Below are positions 26,655 through 35,446 of a DNA stretch of 64,000 nt, one piece after another. The notes beneath the pieces were generated by a model. That model searched no databases, had not been told where the DNA came from, and saw only the letters and a list, made by a program, of their open reading frames with translations. Within the stretch, counting starts at the first letter, position 1; every line of letters begins with the position of its first letter. The stretch comes from Psychrobacter sp. ANT_WB68 (lineage in GTDB: Bacteria > Pseudomonadota > Gammaproteobacteria > Pseudomonadales > Moraxellaceae), in NCBI RefSeq assembly GCF_008369115.1, contig NZ_VOAZ01000001.1:124001-188000 (forward strand). Direction: 5' to 3'. The position numbers were made by a program, and so were the translations under genes.

Positions 26655-27014
26655 CTAAAATAAATTGCCCGGTTTGGTAAAGGCAAGTACCACGATGCCG
26701 ATATAAGCCACACCTGCAATCAGAATACCGGTTTTTCTTTGGCTTGGTGTGGCAGTATTATTAAAGGCTTTGATACTGGCACTGAGGGCAGCAACGAGCA
26801 GGATAACTTTTGCAAATACCCATTGCACCGGCGCATTGACGCTCATTAATTGCACCAACATGCCAGCCCCTGAGATAATAATGACAGCATAAAGGATGTG
26901 GGTAGATATTTTGACCGCAAATGGCATTTGTTTGTTTGTGCTTAATACGAGATAGCTTTGATATAAAAACAGCGCAATTAACAGTACAGCCATGAGCATA
27001 TGCAGATGTTTCAT
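26655..27014 (-). CDS. SirB-like inner-membrane protein
   Basis: 119 aa with four hydrophobic helices: 'HMLMAVLLIALFLYQSYLVL', 'ISTHILYAVIIISGAGMLVQL', 'WVFAKVILLVAALSASIKAF' and 'GILIAGVAYIGIVVLAF'. The layout 'KHLHM...VKISTHILYAVII' with 'PVQWVFAKVILLV' is that of the SirB family, annotated as regulators of invasion genes in Salmonella but without a settled function. AAGGAAA site before the ATG. It follows BolA on the same strand but about 100 bp apart. Confidence 0.78.
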   Translation of the reverse strand: MKHLHMLMAVLLIALFLYQSYLVLSTNKQMPFAVKISTHILYAVIIISGAGMLVQLMSVNAPVQWVFAKVILLVAALSASIKAFNNTATPSQRKTGILIAGVAYIGIVVLAFTKPGNLF

Positions 27015-27121
27015 TGGATAGGATTTCCTTTAAAGGTGACGTTTGCCAGCTGATTTATTATTTTTTAATAACAGTATCTAATAACAAGGGTTTAAAAAAT
27101 AGCTAACCATAAAACAGTTAT

Positions 27122-27460
27122 CTAGCCTTTATTCTGTCCTGCACATAAAGGGCTATCAGGGCTTTGACCTTGCCACTCTGTCGGCGTATACGCATGGATA
27201 GCCAAGGCATGGATTTGACCTCCTTGTGAGGTCAGTAGCGGGTTTGCTAGGCAATATACGAGCTGATGACGCGCAACCAAACGTTTGCCTTCAAAGGCGT
27301 CGCTGACAATGGTCAGTTTAAAGTGGCTTTCTTTACCGTCAAAATAACCGGCATGATTCATTGATTCATTCACCAGTTCAATATGCTGCGCTTGCAAAGC
27401 CTGTAGCTCATTATTAAGGGCATCGGCGATTGGTGTAGTAGTAGATGTGTTAGTAGTCAT
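27122..27460 (-). CDS. BolA-family protein
   Basis: 112 aa from the second ATG at 27460, which has AAGG at 6 nt; the ATG at 27466 directly abuts that site. 'HIELVNESMNHAGYFDGKESHFKLTIVSDAFEGKRLVARHQLVYCL' (here in its recognisable parts: ESMNHAG, SHFKLTIVS, FEGKRLVARHQLVY) is the BolA fold, including the His used for iron-sulfur binding with monothiol glutaredoxin. The N-terminus is Thr-rich. BolA proteins act in iron-sulfur trafficking and stress-linked morphology. Confidence 0.93.
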   Translation of the reverse strand: MTTNTSTTTPIADALNNELQALQAQHIELVNESMNHAGYFDGKESHFKLTIVSDAFEGKRLVARHQLVYCLANPLLTSQGGQIHALAIHAYTPTEWQGQSPDSPLCAGQNKG

Positions 27461-27596
27461 AGTCATCCTTTATTTTATGGGGCTTAACCATCTAAATGGC
27501 TGATTATGCCCATTATAGCAGACGCTGAAAACTATGCTGCCATATGCATGACGTAGGCTTTTATTAAAGTAGGAAGAGGATGTGAGTAATAAACAT

Positions 27597-27636
27597 AAAA
27601 AAGCAGAGTGTAATAACTATTACACTCTGCTTTTAT
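27597..27636 (-). terminator. Terminator of the M48 protease gene
   Basis: Perfect 14-bp inverted repeat (27601-27614 with 27619-27632) with a 4-nt loop; on the minus strand it is followed by a run of T. Confidence 0.9.
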
Positions 27637-27677
27637 CATAAATCATTAGTTACTATGACATTAGTATCTAGAGATAA

Positions 27678-28490
27678 TTAACGACGTGCTTTTTGATATA
27701 ACGGCATCACCTTTGGCAACAAAGATTGTATTTGTGCAATACGATTACCGCTGGTTGGGTGAGTGCTTAAAAATTGTGGTGGCTCACCTTGGCTGGCGCT
27801 TTGCATTTTTTGCCATAAGGTAACAGCAGCTTGCGGATTGTAGCCTGCACGTGCCATTAGCTCCAGACCAATCTGGTCAGCTTCTGCTTCTTGTGTACGA
27901 CTGTGCGGACGGCTCAGACCCAAATCACCAGCGACGTTGGCAAGCTCAGCCTGACCTTGTGAGAGACCAAAGATACTGGCAGCGACTCCGATACCGGTTT
28001 GTGTGGCGTATTGACGCGAGAGGCGCTCACGTGAATGCTCACGTAGGGCATGAGACATCTCATGACCCATAATGGCAGCGATTTCATCATCACTTAACTT
28101 GAGGCGATCAATAATGCCTGAGTAAAACATAATTTTACCACCTGGCAGGACAAAAGCATTCAATTCGTTAGATTTAATGGTATGGACTTCCCATGGCCAT
28201 TTTGCCGCATCAGGGCGATAGACACCGACTTGACCCACCAAACGGTTCGAGATATTTTTAAGACGGTTTAGCTGGGCTTTATTGGTATCAAGTAAGCCAC
28301 GGGCTTTCGCATCTTGCAGCGTCTTGGCATAACTTTGCGCAGATAACTGCAATACTTGCTCGTTTGAGACTAACAATAGTTGCTGGCGGTCAACACCGAC
28401 AGCACCGGTGCTAGTGGTACTTGAACAACCCGTCATCGCCAATGCCGATAATGATGCTGCCATAACGGTCGTGGTAAGCAGTTTTTTCAT
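27678..28490 (-). CDS. M48-family periplasmic metalloprotease lipoprotein (LoiP/YggG-like)
   Basis: 270 aa. Lipobox M-T-G-C (Cys22). Zinc motif H143-EMS-H147 in 'IMGHEMSHALREHSRERLS', with the third ligand Glu in 'RTQEAEADQIGLELMARAGY'. 'NAFVLPGGKIMFYSGII' is the conserved substrate-binding stretch of M48 proteases, and the C-terminal 'FLSTHPTSGNRIAQIQSLLP' is typical of the YggG/LoiP group. These enzymes degrade misfolded outer-membrane proteins from the periplasmic side. GAGGACG ribosome site. Monocistronic between hairpins. Confidence 0.93.
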   Translation of the reverse strand: MKKLLTTTVMAASLSALAMTGCSSTTSTGAVGVDRQQLLLVSNEQVLQLSAQSYAKTLQDAKARGLLDTNKAQLNRLKNISNRLVGQVGVYRPDAAKWPWEVHTIKSNELNAFVLPGGKIMFYSGIIDRLKLSDDEIAAIMGHEMSHALREHSRERLSRQYATQTGIGVAASIFGLSQGQAELANVAGDLGLSRPHSRTQEAEADQIGLELMARAGYNPQAAVTLWQKMQSASQGEPPQFLSTHPTSGNRIAQIQSLLPKVMPLYQKARR

Positions 28491-29054
28491 AAAAAACGTC
28501 CTCGCTATAAATGGAAAAAATAAAGTGAAACAATGCCAATATCAAAACTGTAGATGAAAGGGTAGCTTATTATTGAAGTGTGACTACCGTTTACCGATCT
28601 ACCAAAGCAGTAAAATTTTACCCCAACTGTCATTAGCTATAAGTATAATAATGTTAACAACCTAAAACCTAGGCAAAAAAAGTAACAATAGGAGGTAGGA
28701 TTGTAAATCCTATTAATAACAGAGATTATCAAAATAGCTTTTGTCTTTTGCGCCCACCACACCATAATTCTCTAAAAAAATCATAGTTTGATAGGTTGTT
28801 AACTTTACAAGAATAGAGTAAGCGAGCAGAGAGTGTAGATAGTTGTTATTTATTTAAAAAATTCTTTCTCGTAACACTAATTAAAAACTACTTAGAATCA
28901 ATATGATATAGGCCATTTTATCTCTAGAAAGCATTAAATAGCATAGCTTTAGTTAAAAGTTTGAAAAAAGCTATTGACACGCACAGAATATTTGCTAAAA
29001 TAGCCAGCCTATCGAGACGTAGTCGTTGTTAACAACATTACGATTTGATATTCA
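28491..29054. other. Non-coding region between the M48 gene and the tRNA
   Basis: About 560 AT-rich bp with no credible ORF. A small hairpin, TAGGATT (28696-28702) with AATCCTA (28706-28712), lies in the middle without a T run. The promoter of the tRNA gene is at the right end. Confidence 0.5.
28974..29001 (+). promoter_or_regulatory. tRNA-Gly promoter
   Basis: TTGACA (28974-28979), 16-bp spacer, TAAAAT (28996-29001), about 54 bp before the tRNA. It is the strongest consensus -35 in the window, as expected of a stable-RNA promoter. Confidence 0.8.
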
Positions 29055-29129
29055 GCGGGAATAGCTCAGTGGTAGAGCATAACCTTGCCAAGGTTGGGGT
29101 CGAGAGTTCGAATCTCTTTTCCCGCTCCA
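29055..29129 (+). tRNA. tRNA-Gly (anticodon GCC)
   Basis: 75 nt including an encoded CCA end. Acceptor stem GCGGGAA pairs with TTCCCGC; the D arm is GCTCAGTGGTAGAGC; the anticodon GCC is at 29087-29089 in a TTGCCAA loop; the T arm is GAGAGTTCGAATCTC. A clear promoter precedes it and a terminator follows at 29151. A minus-strand ORF across it is spurious. Confidence 0.97.
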
Positions 29130-29150
29130 AATATGGCTTGCAAAAGCACT

Positions 29151-29188
29151 AAAGCCTCACTTCTTATTATAGGAAGTGAGGCTTTTTT
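29151..29188 (+). terminator. Terminator of the tRNA-Gly transcript
   Basis: 13-bp stem (29151-29163 with 29173-29185) with a 9-nt loop and a T run. Confidence 0.9.
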
Positions 29189-29396
29189 TATGCATAAAAT
29201 TCGTTCCAGTAGCACTGTATAATCTTTAAAGTAAATCAATTCTATATTAAAGACCACCGTTACAAAAGACGGTTAATTTGTCACATCAAGTAAAGTTGAA
29301 ACACGCATACTTATAAGGTTAATCACATATAAGTAATAACCAACCTCTTAACTACCATATAAAAAATTATATAAATAACGATTATAAGGAATAAGT

Positions 29397-30188
29397 ATGC
29401 AAAATTTTCAACACAAAGCATTTGAGGAATTGTTTGATTTGTCTGGCAAAATAGCGATTGTGACTGGCGGCGCAAACGGTATCGGCAAAGCAACTGCACT
29501 GCGTCTTGCACAAGCTGGCGCTAATATTGCGATTGCTGATTTAAAACTAGAAGATGCCAAAGCGGCGGTCAAAGATATAGAGGCGTATGGTGTAAAAGCT
29601 TTAGCGGTTGAATGCAATATTTTAAAAGATGATGATTTGGTCGCAATGGTAGATAAGGTTGTCGCTGAATTTGGCACTGTTAACATTTTAATTAATAATG
29701 CCGGTGGTGGTGGCGGTGGTCGTGAAAATCCTACCAAAATATCGGTTGATGACATTCGCCGTGACTTTGAATTAAACGTTTTTAGTGGCTGGCGCTTGTG
29801 TCAGCTGTGCGTACCATACATGAAAGAATCAGGTTATGGCTCCATTGTATTTACCACTTCCATGTCGAGTATCAATAAAAGCCCGAATATGAGCGGCTAT
29901 GCAGGATCAAAAGCCGCTGTCAATCATATGGTGGCAAATTTGGCGCATGACTTTGGACCTGAAGTACGTATTAATGCCGTTGGCCCTGGTGCTACGCGCA
30001 CTGCGGCGTTAGAGAGTGTGTTGACGCCAGAGATTGAGAAGAAAATGCTCGCAAATACACCTATTAAACGCTTAGGTGAAGCCGATGACATCGCCGGTGC
30101 TATGTTATATTTTGCTGCACCGATATCGACTTGGGTCAGTGGTCAAACCATATTTGTGAATGGCGGCGGTGTGCAAACCTTGGATTAA
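29397..30188 (+). CDS. Short-chain dehydrogenase, 7-alpha-hydroxysteroid dehydrogenase-like
   Basis: 263 aa. Cofactor loop 'TGGANGIGKATALRLA', 'NILINNAGGGGGGRE', catalytic Ser in 'FTTSMSSINKSPN' and the Y-x3-K pair in 'GYAGSKAAVNHM', then 'RINAVGPGATRTAAL' and 'WVSGQTIFVNGGG'. The Asp after the second strand ('IADLK') favours NAD over NADP. It is closest in style to HdhA-type enzymes, but in this organism a steroid substrate is unlikely to be the only one. AAGGA site. It converges with a second, unrelated SDR gene. Confidence 0.88.
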   Translation: MQNFQHKAFEELFDLSGKIAIVTGGANGIGKATALRLAQAGANIAIADLKLEDAKAAVKDIEAYGVKALAVECNILKDDDLVAMVDKVVAEFGTVNILINNAGGGGGGRENPTKISVDDIRRDFELNVFSGWRLCQLCVPYMKESGYGSIVFTTSMSSINKSPNMSGYAGSKAAVNHMVANLAHDFGPEVRINAVGPGATRTAALESVLTPEIEKKMLANTPIKRLGEADDIAGAMLYFAAPISTWVSGQTIFVNGGGVQTLD

Positions 30189-30238
30189 TGCAAGCATTTA
30201 GATGATTCTCTTGGTAGAAATTGATAGTACACCTGTAT

Positions 30239-30280
30239 AAAAAAGCGTCACCAGACATTAAGTTGGGTGACGCTTTTTTA
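30239..30280. terminator. Bidirectional terminator between the two SDR genes
   Basis: GCGTCACC (30245-30252) pairs with GGTGACGC within a longer A/T-flanked stem, with T run and A run on either side. Confidence 0.88.
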
Positions 30281-30392
30281 TACAGGTTATTCTTAAGCTA
30301 ATGGCTGAGGGTACATGTCTCTAAAAGTTCAATACAAACAAGCCGTTTTTTTAGCAGGCATTATTTTCTGAAAAAGATATGTTCTACAACCG

Positions 30393-31196
30393 CTATTTTC
30401 TAAGCGAAAAAGCCACCGTTTTGCTGCCTACCCAATTGACCCAACTAACGGGGAAAATACGCTGTTGTAATCTAATGAAGTTTGCCATTACGCCAGGTAC
30501 GACTAAGAACTTTCGGTTTTCTACCCCTTTGAGCATAGATTTAACTGCGTTTTCTATTTTAAGCTCGCCTGCTAACTTTTTCATGCCAACGCCAGCTTGC
30601 GACATGACACCCACTTCAGAGCGGGTAAGCGGCGTATCTATCGGAGGCGGTGCAAAAACAGTGATATCAATGCCTAGGGGCTTCCATTCATAGTTTATCG
30701 ACTGCATCATACCCCAAATGGCAAACTTCGACGCACTATAAGAGCTGTAGCCATAACTGCCTGTGAATGATGACATAGAAGCAGTCACCATGACTTGATC
30801 GCCACGCGATAAAAACGGACGCACAGCCGCCAGTACGTTGCGAGTGCCAAACAGGTTGATATTCATCACTCGCTCAAACTGCTCTTGACTCATATCGTCA
30901 AAGGTCCAAGGTCCTGTAATCCCTACGAAATGCATTAAGATATCTGGCGAAAGAATGTCAGCCGCAGTCGCCATTTGCTTAGTGGTCTCAGCGGCATCGG
31001 TCACATCCAGCTGATAAGTGGTAATTGAGGTATTGGATTTATTCATTGCTTGTAAAGTAGCTAAGGCTTCATCGAGCGGTTGCACGTCAAACAATACTAA
31101 ATTTGCTCCTTGAGTCATAAGTTGTTTAGCTGTCTCAAACCCGATGCCAGAGGCCGCGCCAGTGACATAAACCGTCTTATTTGCAAAATAACTCAT
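30393..31196 (-). CDS. SDR-family oxidoreductase, coupled to the MBL-fold gene
   Basis: 267 aa. 'VTGAASGIGFETAKQLMTQGA' gives the TGxxxGxG cofactor loop, 'LVLFDVQ' the NAD-type Asp, 'MVTASMSSFTGSYGYSSYSASKFAI' (in part) the Ser and Y-x3-K, and 'VFAPPPIDTPLTR' the substrate loop. Its ATG overlaps the stop of the upstream gene as TAATG, so translation is coupled and the pair probably works in one pathway. The substrate is unknown; the C-terminal hydrophobic 'GVMANFIRLQQRIFPVSW' is unlike typical SDRs and may associate with membrane. Confidence 0.85.
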   Translation of the reverse strand: MSYFANKTVYVTGAASGIGFETAKQLMTQGANLVLFDVQPLDEALATLQAMNKSNTSITTYQLDVTDAAETTKQMATAADILSPDILMHFVGITGPWTFDDMSQEQFERVMNINLFGTRNVLAAVRPFLSRGDQVMVTASMSSFTGSYGYSSYSASKFAIWGMMQSINYEWKPLGIDITVFAPPPIDTPLTRSEVGVMSQAGVGMKKLAGELKIENAVKSMLKGVENRKFLVVPGVMANFIRLQQRIFPVSWVNWVGSKTVAFSLRK

Positions 31197-32335
31197 TAGG
31201 CACTTTCCTTCTGCAATGCACTATTTTTCGTGACGTCTGCTCGCGCTGAGTGACTTTTTGCTGATTTTTTCTGCAAGCTGCCAAATTTTGCCTCACCGAT
31301 TAAATGACTGACTTTATGGCCGGGAATCAACCAGTAAGGGGTCGCTTCGCTGCTTGAGGCGCAGTTAGGAAAATCAGGGTTTTGAGAGGGGCCAGCAATG
31401 GTTTTTTCGACGACCATCGAGATATATTGGTCGTTACTGCCTTCTAGCGTGTTGCCGTTTAGGATAACTTCCATGCCTGTCTGTTTGGCATAGCGGCGGA
31501 TGGCATTCACTTTTGAATTCATTGGCGCATAAGCGTCTGCACCAACGCCATTTTCTGAGGTGACTCTTATACCATCTGGCACGCGTGCGACTAGCGAATG
31601 ATTGCCTTCGGTATGACCTGGGGTATGCACCAGTGCTAAGCCTTCGCCTAACTGAATGCTGCCTGTAAACTGAATCACTTTATCAGGATCGACGCCTTCG
31701 ATACCGTTAGGACAATACCAATCTGCTTGAACGGGCAATAAGGCCCCAGTACTTTGCCATTCTTGTTTATGAATCAAAATCTTGGCATTAGGGAAGTAGG
31801 CAGCTTTATCTTTAGTGCCTAGCCAGCGGCGTATATCTTGGGTATGCAGGTGGTCGTAGCTGATGTAATCAACATCTTCTGGGGCTAAACCGACTTCGGC
31901 TAGTGCGCCTGCGACATCACGAATGATGGGAGCAACCACGCTTTCAAGCGGCGACCAGTTAGGCATCTTTTCCGTTAAGCGTTTAAAGAAGGGCGTTTCA
32001 CGATCCGCTTCGATATCAGAAGGGGAAAATAGCAAGGTTTTTAATTCGCCTAAAAAATCATGATATTGAATGATAAAAATGCGGTTTAGGATATGAAGAT
32101 AGGGGAATTTATAAGTGCTTTGCGTATAGACGCCGCTATAAGCATACCAAGTTGGATAGGGCACTCTGACCATATCGGCGCTCTGATAAAACTGTACAGG
32201 CGGCTCATCCATAAAGCGCTCTCGAAATGCACTTGCTTGCGTGCGAGCTACTTTTAGGCGCTCTTGTGGTAATGGACTTTGGCGAACCTGATCGAACTCA
32301 TGGATGGCTTTTATACCTAACGATGATAAATCCAT
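31196..32335 (-). CDS. Metallo-beta-lactamase-fold hydrolase, lactonase-like
   Basis: 379 aa from the ATG at 32335, which has AAGGAGA at 6 nt; the frame could extend 7 codons further without a site. 'EDVDYISYDHLHTQDIRRWLG' contains the first metal motif as HLHTQD, not the usual HxHxDH, while 'LVHTPGHTEGNHSLV' supplies the downstream His. 'DWYCPNGIEGVDPDKVIQFTG' precedes it as in AHL-lactonase-like enzymes. The product should be a cytoplasmic hydrolase of an ester or lactone, but the altered motif makes the metal site uncertain. It is first in a two-gene operon with the SDR (TAATG junction). Confidence 0.75.
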   Translation of the reverse strand: MDLSSLGIKAIHEFDQVRQSPLPQERLKVARTQASAFRERFMDEPPVQFYQSADMVRVPYPTWYAYSGVYTQSTYKFPYLHILNRIFIIQYHDFLGELKTLLFSPSDIEADRETPFFKRLTEKMPNWSPLESVVAPIIRDVAGALAEVGLAPEDVDYISYDHLHTQDIRRWLGTKDKAAYFPNAKILIHKQEWQSTGALLPVQADWYCPNGIEGVDPDKVIQFTGSIQLGEGLALVHTPGHTEGNHSLVARVPDGIRVTSENGVGADAYAPMNSKVNAIRRYAKQTGMEVILNGNTLEGSNDQYISMVVEKTIAGPSQNPDFPNCASSSEATPYWLIPGHKVSHLIGEAKFGSLQKKSAKSHSARADVTKNSALQKESA

Positions 32336-32471
32336 AATGCATCTCCTTATGACCAATGGATAGATTTCTGCAGATTATAGTAGCAACATTATTTTGGTCT
32401 TGATAGCAGTATTTAGAATACTGCTAGGTTTACCAAGTTTCATCAAGTAGGTTCCTAAGGTATATTAAATA

Positions 32472-32484
32472 GTTCTATTAGAAC
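32472..32484. promoter_or_regulatory. GTTCT-N3-AGAAC dyad between the LysR stop and the MBL/SDR operon
   Basis: Perfect 5-bp arms, shorter spacer than the two N7 sites found elsewhere. It lies about 137 bp upstream of the MBL start and may be a related operator. Confidence 0.35.
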
Positions 32485-32487
32485 GTA

Positions 32488-33393
32488 TCAGAATTCATCC
32501 CAATAAGGGTCATCGCCAAAACGCTCTGCAATAAAGTCAATTAGATAGCGGCAGCGCTGTGATAAAAAACGGTTCTTTGGGTAAACGGCATAGGCATGGA
32601 GTGTGGGTAATTGATATTGCTTAAGAATAGGCACCAGCTCACCTTTGGCCAATCTTTGATAAGCGATAAAAGTTGGGATAAAAACGATACCGTGGCCTTT
32701 TACTGCCAAATCCACTAAAAACTCACCGTTAGTCGCTTTGATTTTTGCATTTATTGTATGGTTATGCTTTTTGCCTTGCGCATCAGTTAGCTCGAGATTG
32801 CTGGTTTTACTAAGACCATACTGCAAAAACTCATGTTCTTGTAGCTCTTCTAGTGTCTCAGGCGTACCCATCTTTTCTAAATATTCAGGGCTGGCGCAGA
32901 GGGCATAACGAATCAGTGCCAGACGCTTTGCTTGATAACTGGAGTCTTGTAGCTCCCTAATACGAATTGCCAACTCATATCCTTCTTCAATCAAGTCAAC
33001 GTGTCGATCAGAAAAGTCTAATTCAAAGTTCAGGTTAGGATGCTGGTTGGCGTACTCGTCAATGACCTCGTTCAGGTGCATGAGTCCAAATGATAGTGGT
33101 GCGGTCATCTTTAATGTGCCTTCGATGCGTGTAGGCGCGCCGCTGGTCTGCTCATTGAGCGCATCAACTTCACTTAAGATGTTGCTTACTTGTTGATAGT
33201 ACTGCTCACCTGCTTGCGTCAAGTGAGACTGGCGAGTTGTACGGCTAATTAACTGACTGCCTAACCGTGTTTCCAACTCTTTGAGGCGGCGGCTGACGGC
33301 TGACTTAGCAATATTTAATTGCTCGGCGGCTTTGGTGATACTACCAGCTTCGACAATGCGCACAAACATTGCCATATCCTCTAACTGTCCCAT
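32488..33393 (-). CDS. LysR-family transcriptional regulator
   Basis: 301 aa. N-terminal helix-turn-helix: 'MFVRIVEAGSITKAAEQLNIAKSAVSRRLKELETRLGSQL', here cited by its recognisable part 'SITKAAEQLNIAKSAVSRRL'. The rest is a type 2 periplasmic-binding-like effector domain ('LKMTAPLSFGLMHLNEV', 'DLIEEGYELAIRIREL', 'VDLAVKGHGIVFIPTFIAYQRLAKGELV'), as in the CrgA/YhaJ/DhcR group. GGGAG precedes the ATG. It is divergent from DoxX, and a dyad 18 bp from its start suggests autoregulation. The neighbours (SDR, pirin, nitroreductase, DoxX) point to a redox or aromatic-electrophile signal. Confidence 0.92.
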   Translation of the reverse strand: MGQLEDMAMFVRIVEAGSITKAAEQLNIAKSAVSRRLKELETRLGSQLISRTTRQSHLTQAGEQYYQQVSNILSEVDALNEQTSGAPTRIEGTLKMTAPLSFGLMHLNEVIDEYANQHPNLNFELDFSDRHVDLIEEGYELAIRIRELQDSSYQAKRLALIRYALCASPEYLEKMGTPETLEELQEHEFLQYGLSKTSNLELTDAQGKKHNHTINAKIKATNGEFLVDLAVKGHGIVFIPTFIAYQRLAKGELVPILKQYQLPTLHAYAVYPKNRFLSQRCRYLIDFIAERFGDDPYWDEF

Positions 33394-33410
33394 TTAAGAT
33401 TCTCCCGACT

Positions 33411-33427
33411 GTTCTATAAATAAGAAC
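33411..33427. promoter_or_regulatory. LysR-type operator GTTCT-N7-AGAAC in the lysR/doxX intergenic region
   Basis: Perfect dyad fitting the T-N11-A LysR box (inner TCT-N7-AGA). It shares 15 of 17 positions with the site at 35447-35463 in front of the pirin operon. Confidence 0.65.
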
Positions 33428-33528
33428 TGTCATTTGTAATTATTGGTGTTTATCCTTTTACATTCAACAATTATACTGGCGCCATTCTATGATTAAAACG
33501 TATTTAAACACATTCTTGGAGAGTAACG

Positions 33529-33915
33529 ATGGACAAATTACAACAGCTTAGTGCTCCGATTGGTCGCCTATTTCTATCAATGATTTTTATTTTTTCAGGC
33601 TTTACTAAAATGACAGGGTATGCTGCCACTCAAGGTTATATGGAATCGATGGGCGTACCTGGTATGCTATTGCCTTTGGTCATTGGGGTGGAGTTACTTG
33701 GTGGTATCGCTATTTTATTAGGTTTTAAAGCGCGCTTTGTCGCTATTTTGATGGCTGGCTTTAGCGTGGTTTCAGCGCTACTTTTCCACCAGTTCTGGAT
33801 TGATGAATCACAAATGAACCCATTTATGAAAAATATCGCGATGGCGGGTGGTTTCTTGATGATTTTTGCTCATGGCGCAGGCGCTTATTCAATAGATAAT
33901 AATACGCACAGGTAA
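33529..33915 (+). CDS. DoxX-family membrane protein
   Basis: 128 aa, four membrane helices. 'GRLFLSMIFIFSGFTKMTGY' and 'PLVIGVELLGGIAILLGFKAR' are the DoxX signature. DoxX homologues are linked to thiol or quinone redox stress and often sit beside a LysR or pirin gene. GGAG site at 7 nt. Divergent from the LysR gene, with the shared operator between. Confidence 0.93.
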   Translation: MDKLQQLSAPIGRLFLSMIFIFSGFTKMTGYAATQGYMESMGVPGMLLPLVIGVELLGGIAILLGFKARFVAILMAGFSVVSALLFHQFWIDESQMNPFMKNIAMAGGFLMIFAHGAGAYSIDNNTHR

Positions 33916-33994
33916 TTTTGCCTATAATTAAAACTGAGAAAACGATGGTTAAGCGTACATTGATGCTCACTAATACTTATGACAGCTCCTTATT

Positions 33995-34717
33995 ATGATA
34001 AATAACAATCACAGCGCATCCAATGATGATTTGCCAAGTTTTTGGCAACGTCATCAAACGCCAATGCTATTAACGGTCGTCGGTGGCGCGATTGATACCA
34101 TCGGTTTTATCACCTTGTTTGGTTTCTTTACTGCACATGTCACGGGTAACTTGGTGATGGCGGGTAGTGGCTTGGTCAAAGGTGAGGACGGTCTATGGAT
34201 TAAGCTTGCCGCCTTGCCGTTGTTTATTTTGACAGTCATGGTCACCAAGCTATTTATTGATCATAGTAAAAATAAGCAGCTAACACTGAGCCATTTATTG
34301 TTAGCGGAAGCCGTTTTTTTAACCTCCTTTATGATAGCTGGTCTTTACTATCAGCCTTTCGTCGATGCCGGTGATATAAGCGTGGCGATAACGGGTGGAC
34401 TCGGTCTAATTGCGCTAGCGATTCGTAATACTGCTAGTAAAACGGTGATTAAACACATGAGCCCTACCGTGCTGATGACGGGTAATACCACACAACTGGG
34501 TATCAATCTGACCGATTACTTGGTTAATCGGACAACCGAAAATGGCAAAAAACTGGCACACAGTTCAGTATTGGTCTTTAGTTTTTTAGTAGGGGCATTA
34601 GTGGGTGCACTGTTATATATGCAGCTGAGTTTTTGGTCAGTCGGTTTGTTTGTACTGCCTGTGCTGTATCTGTCAATAATGGCACGCGATAAAGAGTTTT
34701 TAGAGCATATTGCTTAG
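33995..34717 (+). CDS. DUF1275 (YoaK-like) membrane protein
   Basis: 240 aa with about six membrane helices. 'VVGGAIDTIGFITLFGFFTAHVTGNLV' (diagnostic part 'GAIDTIGFITLFGFFTAHVT') is the DUF1275 signature, with 'MTGNTTQLGINL' in the second half. Function unknown; the family is sometimes next to DoxX and pirin. No clear ribosome site; about 80 bp follow doxX, so the two may share a transcript. A terminator ends it. Confidence 0.88.
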   Translation: MINNNHSASNDDLPSFWQRHQTPMLLTVVGGAIDTIGFITLFGFFTAHVTGNLVMAGSGLVKGEDGLWIKLAALPLFILTVMVTKLFIDHSKNKQLTLSHLLLAEAVFLTSFMIAGLYYQPFVDAGDISVAITGGLGLIALAIRNTASKTVIKHMSPTVLMTGNTTQLGINLTDYLVNRTTENGKKLAHSSVLVFSFLVGALVGALLYMQLSFWSVGLFVLPVLYLSIMARDKEFLEHIA

Positions 34718-34748
34718 AGAACACTACCAATAGAAAATGCTAATAACT

Positions 34749-34782
34749 AAAAACGCCATATCTTTACGGATATGGCGTTTTT
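34749..34782 (+). terminator. Terminator after the DUF1275 gene
   Basis: Perfect 13-bp arms (34749-34761 with 34770-34782). Confidence 0.9.
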
Positions 34783-34910
34783 AGTTAAACGCTTATATTT
34801 ATGTATATTGGTGTTAATTTAAAATCAATATAGCGCGACTTGGGTGAATTTTTCGTAGTCTCTGTCATAACAGCAAGCAAGGAAAATTTATACCAGTCTC
34901 GCGTCGCTAT

Positions 34911-34936
34911 TAACGTAATAATTTAACGTAATAATT
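34911..34936. repeat. 13-bp tandem duplication
   Basis: The unit TAACGTAATAATT occurs twice in tandem, just before the stop of the GNAT gene on the minus strand. Short and AT-rich; probably of no function. Confidence 0.7.
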
Positions 34937-34956
34937 TTATTTCGAACTGACGCTAT

Positions 34957-35307
34957 TTAAGGCTTAGCGTTATGAAATACTGAGTTGTCTTGGTACTCTG
35001 GATGCTTGTCGATATAAGATTTTACATAAGGACAAGTCGGTTTCACGCGCAAGTTTTTTGCAGCCGCATCATCTAAGATATATTTGACCAGATAACCTGC
35101 AATACCTCGACCACCTAACTCTTCTGGCACTTCGGTATGTTTGTATTCAATACCTTTTTCATCTTGACTGGTGGTAAAAAACTCATAATCTTCCAAAGCA
35201 ATCTTACCATCGATATGAATCTCAAAACGCTTTTTATCGGTATTATCGATAACTTTATAATCTAATGGTTCTCTATTTTTTTTATCTGACTTTGCCGTAG
35301 CTGACAT
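34957..35307 (-). CDS. YjdJ-like GNAT-family N-acetyltransferase
   Basis: 116 aa. After a charged N-terminus the sequence shows 'RFEIHIDGKIALEDYEFF', 'IEYKHTEVPEELGGRGIAGYLVKYIL' and 'LRVKPTCPYVKSYIDKHPEY'. The 'GGRGIAG' is the acetyl-CoA pyrophosphate loop of the small GCN5-like YjdJ group. Substrate unknown. AAGGA before the ATG. It is divergent from the first pirin, with the second copy of the LysR-type dyad between them. Confidence 0.88.
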   Translation of the reverse strand: MSATAKSDKKNREPLDYKVIDNTDKKRFEIHIDGKIALEDYEFFTTSQDEKGIEYKHTEVPEELGGRGIAGYLVKYILDDAAAKNLRVKPTCPYVKSYIDKHPEYQDNSVFHNAKP

Positions 35308-35446
35308 GGTTAAATTTCCTTATATCGTAAGTATGATTAACATCTTCTAGACCCAATTTACATTCACTATCATTACATGAGCGATAGTATCAGTTTATGC
35401 TACTAGTTCTGTTATCCATATATTACGCTATCTTTATGGCGATATT

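Noticed and set aside
29066..29257. 63-residue minus-strand frame across the tRNA-Gly gene, ending in 'GKEIRTLDPNLGKVML'
   Set aside because: This is the well-known antisense translation of a tRNA, a frequent false protein in databases; no ribosome site.
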